64,000 nucleotides of DNA from NCBI RefSeq assembly GCF_014648915.1, contig NZ_BMSA01000008.1, positions 186,001-250,000 of the forward strand. The letters run 5' to 3'. Numbering within the stretch: the first letter of the stretch is position 1; each line of letters starts with the position of its first letter. Both the position numbers and the translations under genes were made by a program. Shown here one piece after another: positions 59,669-64,000 of the stretch. The stretch is from Streptomyces phaeofaciens. Its GTDB lineage: Bacteria > Actinomycetota > Actinomycetes > Streptomycetales > Streptomycetaceae. The notes beneath the pieces are model-generated. The model was not told where the DNA came from and did not search any database. It saw only the letters and a list, made by a program, of their open reading frames with translations.

Positions 59669-59983
59669 GTGATCGAACACTGCTGTCATGAGATGGCCCA
59701 CCAGGTCGATCGGCGGTGCGAGACGCACGCCGACGCCTTCGCCTGCCCGGACGCGCTCGTGCGGTTCGGACCGCGGTTCCAGGAGTACGGGCTGATCGTC
59801 CATGACGGGGGCACCGCGACCGTCCGGATCGCTTTCTGCCCGTGGTGCGGACAGCGCCTGCCCGAGTCCCAGCGGGACCGCTGGTTCGACGAGATGGAGG
59901 CGCGCGGGATCGACCCCTGGGAGGACGAGGTCCCCCCGGAGTTCGAGGACGGAAGGTGGCTGAGCACGGTCACCGAGGGGTGA
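59669..59983 (+). CDS. DUF6980 family protein
   Basis: A 104-residue protein. The GTG at 59669 gives the family start MIEHCCHEMAHQVDRRCETH; conserved features are CC near the N-terminus, FACPDALVRFGPRFQEYGLIVHDGG, and the zinc-type pair FCPWCGQRLPESQRDRWFDEME. The Cys pattern suggests a zinc ribbon. No known function. Divergent from lpdA, with 85 bp between them. Confidence 0.85.
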   Translation: MIEHCCHEMAHQVDRRCETHADAFACPDALVRFGPRFQEYGLIVHDGGTATVRIAFCPWCGQRLPESQRDRWFDEMEARGIDPWEDEVPPEFEDGRWLSTVTEG

Positions 59984-60026
59984 CCGTGCCCGGCCGAGGA
60001 AACGGTTGTCCGCCGGCCGGAGCCCG

Positions 60027-63000
60027 CTACTCGGGCGTCGCCGTCGGCCGTCGCGACTCCCTCGTCGCGTCGTCGACGTTCCGCAACGGCCGCAGCCGGT
60101 AGGTGTAGGCGTAGTCGCGGTCGGCGAACAGCTTGTACTCGTCGTGGGTGTGCGCGCCCCAGCTGTTGTCGCCGCCCACGCCCATCTGACGGTGGCTGAC
60201 GCGCAGCACGACTTCGGGGCGCGGGGTGAGCTGGTAGTCGTGGCGGGCCCCGACGGACAGGTCCTCGGGGGTGAAGTGCGAGGCGTTGACCTCCAGGAGC
60301 GTTTCGCCGGAGACGAGCAGGCCGGTGCCGTCGCGGCCGGTGAGGGCGATCCAGCGGACGTCCGTCCGGTTGCCGTTCTCCTGCGGGCGCAGGTAGGAGG
60401 TCCCCTGCCCGGTGACGGTGCCGGAGTACAGGCCGACGTCGGTGGCGTTGTTGCGGTCCCAGTGGTTCTCCTCCGGGCCGCGGCCGTAGTAGCGCAGGTT
60501 CTCCAGCCGGGCGGGCAGGAACAGCAGGGTGCCGACCTCCGGGATGTACGGCAGCGAGGCCGCGCCCGGGTGCAGGGTGTTGTCGACCTTGATCTCGGCG
60601 TTCCCGAAGACGGTGTAGGTGGTGGTGTACGTCGACTCCGTGGTCGTGGGCAGGGTGCCGGTGACGCCGATCTCGACGGCCCGGTCGCTCAGCGCCCGTA
60701 CGGTCACGCCGGTCACCGTGCGGCGGGCGCCGGCGTCGCGCCAGGTCTGGTTGCGGGTGTGCTGGCCGTTGCCCCGGTCGTTGTCGGTGGGGGCCCGCCA
60801 GAAGTTCGGGGCCGGGCCAAAGGAGAGCAGCTCGGCGCCACCGGCCCGGTACGAGGTGATGACGCCGGTCTGCTTGTCGACGGCGACGGAGAAGCCCCGG
60901 CCGGTGACGGTGACCGTGTCGGCGGTGTCCGTGTGGGCGAGCGCCGGGACACCGTCCGGTGACACGGGGGTGACGGCGGGGCTCGCGGCGTCGACGGCGA
61001 GCTGCTGCTTGGCCACCTCGAAGCCGGCCTCGGCCCACTTCGTGGACTCGCGGGTGGTGAAGGACAGCCGGAGGAAGTACTCGGCGCCGGGGGCCGGGTC
61101 GCCCGGGAGCCGGAAGGGCACGGTGATGTCCTTGCTCGACAGCGGCGCCACGTCGAGCTGTGCGCGGCTGAGTCTGCCGCGCCGGACCACCTGTCCGTCG
61201 CCGACGAGTTCCCAGTGTCCGTCGAACGCGCGGAGGTTGGTGAAGAGGTACTCGTTGGTGAGGGTGACGGCCGCGCCGGGGGCGAGCCGGTCGCCGTCGG
61301 CGGGTGCGGCGTTGACGGCCTGGTAGATCTGCTTGACCTCGGCGGACTTGCCGGTGAGGCCGCGGTCGGCGGTGACGATGCCGTCGCCGGAGAAGGCGCC
61401 GTCGTTGGGGTTGTCGCCCCAGTCGCCGCCGTAGGCCAGGAACGTCTCGTCGCGGGGCCGCTTCTCGGTGTGGCCGGCGGTGGCGGCGTCGAACCAGAAC
61501 CGTACGCCGTCGTCGCCCGCGCCCCGGCTGTCGGAGGCCAGTTCGGCGGCGGTCAGGGAGCGTGCGTAGACCCGGGCCCGGCGGACGGTGCCGCTGAACT
61601 CGCGGGTCGGGTTGTCGACGTCGGTGGCGAGGGCGAGGGACGCGGTGTTGCCGCTGGGGCGCCGGGTGGTGGTCCGGGTGGCGCGTACGGAGCCGTCGAC
61701 GTACAGGGTGAGGGTGCCCGCGTCCGCGTCGAAGACACCCGCGACATGGTGTTCGCGGCCGGTCCAGTCGTCCGGGAGCGCCCAGGTGGCGGTGATCCAC
61801 TGGCCGCCGCCGTGGATGAAGAACTCCAGGGTGCGGCCCGACTGCTTGAGGGCGTACTGGGTGTCGCCCTTGGCGATGATCGGCTGGTGGTAGCCGGTCG
61901 CGCCCGGGGTGATCCAGGCCTCCAGGGTGAGGGAGCCGGTGAGGTCGAGGCGTTCGTCGCGGGGGAAGACGGTGCCGCCCCGGACGCCCTCGTCCCGGCT
62001 GAAGGTGCCGGCGGGGGCGATGATCTCGCCGCTCAGGGCGGCGGGCCCGGTCTCGGTGAGGAACGTGCGGGCCGGGGTGGGCCAGCTGAGGGCCTGGTCG
62101 ACGAAGTCCCAGATCCAGCCGCCCTGGAGCACGTCGTGGCGGCGGACGAGGTCCCAGTACTTCTTGAAGTTGCCGTTGGAGTTCCCCATCCCGTGGGAGT
62201 ACTCGATCATCACGTACGGGCGGGTGTCGGCCGTGTCCTTCGCGCGGGCCTCGACGCGGGAGGGGCTGTCGTACATCTCGGAGCGGATGTCGCTGATGCC
62301 GGGGCGGTCGTCGCCCTCGTACTGGATGACGCGGGTGGTGTCGTAGGAGCGGATCCAGTCGTACATGGCGGTGAACGTGCTGCCGCCGCCCGCCTCGTTG
62401 CCGAGCGACCAGATGACGACGCTGGCGTGGTTCTTGTCGCGGTGGACCATGTTCTGGGCGCGGGCGACGCACGCCGTGGTCCACTCGGCGTGGTCGCCGG
62501 GGTACTGGCCGCGGATGCCGTGGGTCTCGAGGTTGGTCTCGTCGACGAGGTACAGGCCGTACTCGTCGGCGAGTTCGAGCCAGATCGGGTTGTTGGGGTA
62601 GTGCGAGGTGCGGACGGTGTTGATGTTCAGCCGTTTGATGATCTCGATGTCCCTGACCATGTCGGCGCGGGTGAGGGCCGATCCGTGCACCGGGTGCATC
62701 TCGTGGCGGTTGGTGCCCCGGAGGGAGACCGGCTTGCCGTTGATGCGCATCAGGCCGTCCCGCAGCGCGAACTCGCGCAGGCCGACCCGGTGGGAGAGGG
62801 TCTCGATCACCTTTCCGGCCGGGTCGCGCAGCCGGAGCACGGCGGTGTACAGGTCGGGGTGTTCGGCCGACCACAGGCGTGGCCGGGGCACGGCCCTGGT
62901 GGCCCGGACGGTCTGTTCCTCGCCCGCGCCGAGGGCGACGGCCTGCGTGAGCGGTCTGGGCCACACCGGGTGCCCGTCGGCGTCGTGGAGCTGGGTCTCG

Positions 63001-63935
63001 ACGGTGTAGCGGCCGGCGCCCTCGCCGCCGTAGTCCCGCACGCTGGCGGTGACCGAGAGCGCGGCGGCCGTGTGGTCGTCGCTCAGCGGGGTGTCCAGCC
63101 GGAAGTCGCGCAGATGGACGGCCGGGGTGGAGTACAGGTAGACCGAGCGGAAGATGCCGCTCAGCCGGATCATGTCCTGGTCCTCCAGCCAGTCGCCGTC
63201 GGAATAGCGGTAGACCTCGACGGCGATCTGGTTGGTGCCCGGCGAGAGGTGCGGGGTGATGTCGTACTCGGCCGGGTCGTAGGAGTCCTCGTGGTAGCCG
63301 ACCAACTGGCCGTTGATCCATACGTAGTGGGCGGACTTGACCCCTTCGAAGTGCAGGAAGGTCCGCCGTCCGTCCCAGTCGCGCGGGACGGTGAAGGTAC
63401 GGCGGTACTGGCCCACGGGGTTGTAGCGGGTGGGGGCGGCCGGCGGCTGCGCGTCCTCGCCGTGGCCGTTGGCGCCCCACCACGGGTAGGTGATGTTGAT
63501 GTAGATCGGGCGGTCGTGGCCGTGCAGCTGCCAGGCGGAGGGGACGGGGATGGTGTCCCAGCCGCTGTCGTCGAGGTCGGTGCGATGGAAGTCGGCGTCG
63601 CGGTCGTCCGGGCGGTCGGCGTGGGCGAACCTCCAGATGCCGTCGAGGCTCAGCCGGTACGGGGAGCGGGTGCGGTCGGCGGCGAGGGCCTGGGCGAGGG
63701 TTCCGTACGGCATGAGGGTGGTGTGCGCGGGCTCGGTGCCGAGGCGGAAGACGTCGATGTGGCCGTTCCACTCGGGGGTGGTGCCGGCCGCGGCGGCCCG
63801 GTGGGTGCCGGCGGGTGCGGACAGGGCGAGCGCGCCGAGGACGGCGGCGGATCCTTCGAGGAGACGACGACGGCTGACGACCACCCGCTGGGGGCGGTCC
63901 GGCCGGTCCATGGACGACACGTGCGGGTGCGACAT
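60027..63935 (-). CDS. exported GH2 beta-galactosidase with inserted LamG-like domain
   Basis: A 1302-residue LacZ-type glycosidase. Tat signal: VVSRRRLLEGSAAVLGALALSA then cleavage near AAAAG. Order: sugar-binding jelly-roll (about 55-230), Ig-like domain, TIM barrel with LRGTNRHEMHP, acid/base Glu in WSLGNEAGG and nucleophile Glu in MIEYSHGMGN, then a concanavalin/LamG-like module (about 640-800, LTLEAWITPG, HHVAGVFDADAGTLTLYVDG), a second beta domain and the LacZ small-chain domain (NFWRAPTDNDRGNGQHT). Start 63935 follows GAGGAAGG. It would cut galactosides outside the cell. Only 65 bp of upstream DNA is in the window. Confidence 0.93.
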   Translation of the reverse strand: MSHPHVSSMDRPDRPQRVVVSRRRLLEGSAAVLGALALSAPAGTHRAAAAGTTPEWNGHIDVFRLGTEPAHTTLMPYGTLAQALAADRTRSPYRLSLDGIWRFAHADRPDDRDADFHRTDLDDSGWDTIPVPSAWQLHGHDRPIYINITYPWWGANGHGEDAQPPAAPTRYNPVGQYRRTFTVPRDWDGRRTFLHFEGVKSAHYVWINGQLVGYHEDSYDPAEYDITPHLSPGTNQIAVEVYRYSDGDWLEDQDMIRLSGIFRSVYLYSTPAVHLRDFRLDTPLSDDHTAAALSVTASVRDYGGEGAGRYTVETQLHDADGHPVWPRPLTQAVALGAGEEQTVRATRAVPRPRLWSAEHPDLYTAVLRLRDPAGKVIETLSHRVGLREFALRDGLMRINGKPVSLRGTNRHEMHPVHGSALTRADMVRDIEIIKRLNINTVRTSHYPNNPIWLELADEYGLYLVDETNLETHGIRGQYPGDHAEWTTACVARAQNMVHRDKNHASVVIWSLGNEAGGGSTFTAMYDWIRSYDTTRVIQYEGDDRPGISDIRSEMYDSPSRVEARAKDTADTRPYVMIEYSHGMGNSNGNFKKYWDLVRRHDVLQGGWIWDFVDQALSWPTPARTFLTETGPAALSGEIIAPAGTFSRDEGVRGGTVFPRDERLDLTGSLTLEAWITPGATGYHQPIIAKGDTQYALKQSGRTLEFFIHGGGQWITATWALPDDWTGREHHVAGVFDADAGTLTLYVDGSVRATRTTTRRPSGNTASLALATDVDNPTREFSGTVRRARVYARSLTAAELASDSRGAGDDGVRFWFDAATAGHTEKRPRDETFLAYGGDWGDNPNDGAFSGDGIVTADRGLTGKSAEVKQIYQAVNAAPADGDRLAPGAAVTLTNEYLFTNLRAFDGHWELVGDGQVVRRGRLSRAQLDVAPLSSKDITVPFRLPGDPAPGAEYFLRLSFTTRESTKWAEAGFEVAKQQLAVDAASPAVTPVSPDGVPALAHTDTADTVTVTGRGFSVAVDKQTGVITSYRAGGAELLSFGPAPNFWRAPTDNDRGNGQHTRNQTWRDAGARRTVTGVTVRALSDRAVEIGVTGTLPTTTESTYTTTYTVFGNAEIKVDNTLHPGAASLPYIPEVGTLLFLPARLENLRYYGRGPEENHWDRNNATDVGLYSGTVTGQGTSYLRPQENGNRTDVRWIALTGRDGTGLLVSGETLLEVNASHFTPEDLSVGARHDYQLTPRPEVVLRVSHRQMGVGGDNSWGAHTHDEYKLFADRDYAYTYRLRPLRNVDDATRESRRPTATPE

Positions 63936-64000
63936 GACCACGACCTTCCTCGGGGCGGACCGTGCGGCTGCACGGACGGAGGGTGCGTCAGATCTTGTCG

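Noticed and set aside
63988..64000. C-terminal codons (Asp-Lys-Ile-stop) of a further minus-strand gene
   Set aside because: Only 13 bases are in the window, too few to support a gene.

Overview
The window is chromosomal DNA of a Streptomyces-type actinomycete. GC content is very high with strong third-position G/C bias, GTG starts are frequent, stop/start overlaps of the ATGA or GTGA kind are common, and several families (DUF6158, DUF6204, DUF6980, SpoIIE phosphatase fused to an anti-sigma-type kinase, crotonyl-CoA carboxylase/reductase cluster) are typical of the genus. I see no tRNA, rRNA, CRISPR array, prophage or intact insertion sequence.

Layout. 1-5.4 kb: end of an MBL-fold hydrolase, a DedA protein, an ankyrin protein, a second MBL hydrolase coupled to a lysine-free aminotransferase-fold protein, and small secreted or unknown proteins. 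5.5-12.4 kb: ABC-F ATPase, histidine phosphatase, methyltransferase, a 56-residue membrane peptide, an orphan gas-vesicle GvpL/F protein and a 615-residue transketolase. 12.5-19.9 kb: small conserved proteins, then one leftward run of four peptidases (M55, M20, S9, S66) behind a double-domain Lrp/AsnC regulator. 19.9-23.6 kb: a sulfur (persulfide/sulfite) handling island made of an MBL-rhodanese-rhodanese fusion of CstB architecture, two further rhodaneses, a TauE/SafE exporter and a CsoR-family repressor lacking the copper-site His, with matching palindromic operators at both promoters. 23.7-25.9 kb: an ECF41-like sigma factor next to a DoxX gene that carries a TGTCACA-type promoter. 26-31.8 kb: a PAS-GAF-SpoIIE-HATPase phosphatase, an MFS pump with three fused beta-sandwich repeats, and an SRPBCC protein. 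32-36.4 kb: a radical SAM protein behind a LexA-type box, a secreted tripeptidyl-aminopeptidase-like hydrolase, RidA, a GNAT protein interrupted in frame by a repeat, and a HEAT protein.

36.8-47.8 kb is the metabolic core: a duplicated 3-hydroxyacyl-CoA dehydrogenase, a TetR regulator, and the ethylmalonyl-CoA pathway operon (ccr, meaA, MaoC hydratase, malyl-CoA-type lyase, acyl-CoA dehydrogenase). Together they would turn crotonyl-CoA into glyoxylate and propionyl-CoA, giving anaplerosis from C2 units and extender units for polyketides. Phosphatidylserine synthesis and decarboxylation genes (pssA, psd) follow.

47.9-56.5 kb: glycerate kinase, ADP-ribosylglycohydrolase, NUDIX, orphan VapB-like antitoxin, sirtuin, an alkylation-repair pair (Ada-AlkA fusion plus Ogt) and a nickel/cobalt efflux pair (P1B-4 ATPase and NmtR-type repressor, divergent across an operator). 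56.6-64 kb: a membrane protein, a MITE-like palindrome, dihydrolipoyl dehydrogenase, a DUF6980 protein and a large Tat-exported GH2 beta-galactosidase with an inserted LamG-like domain.
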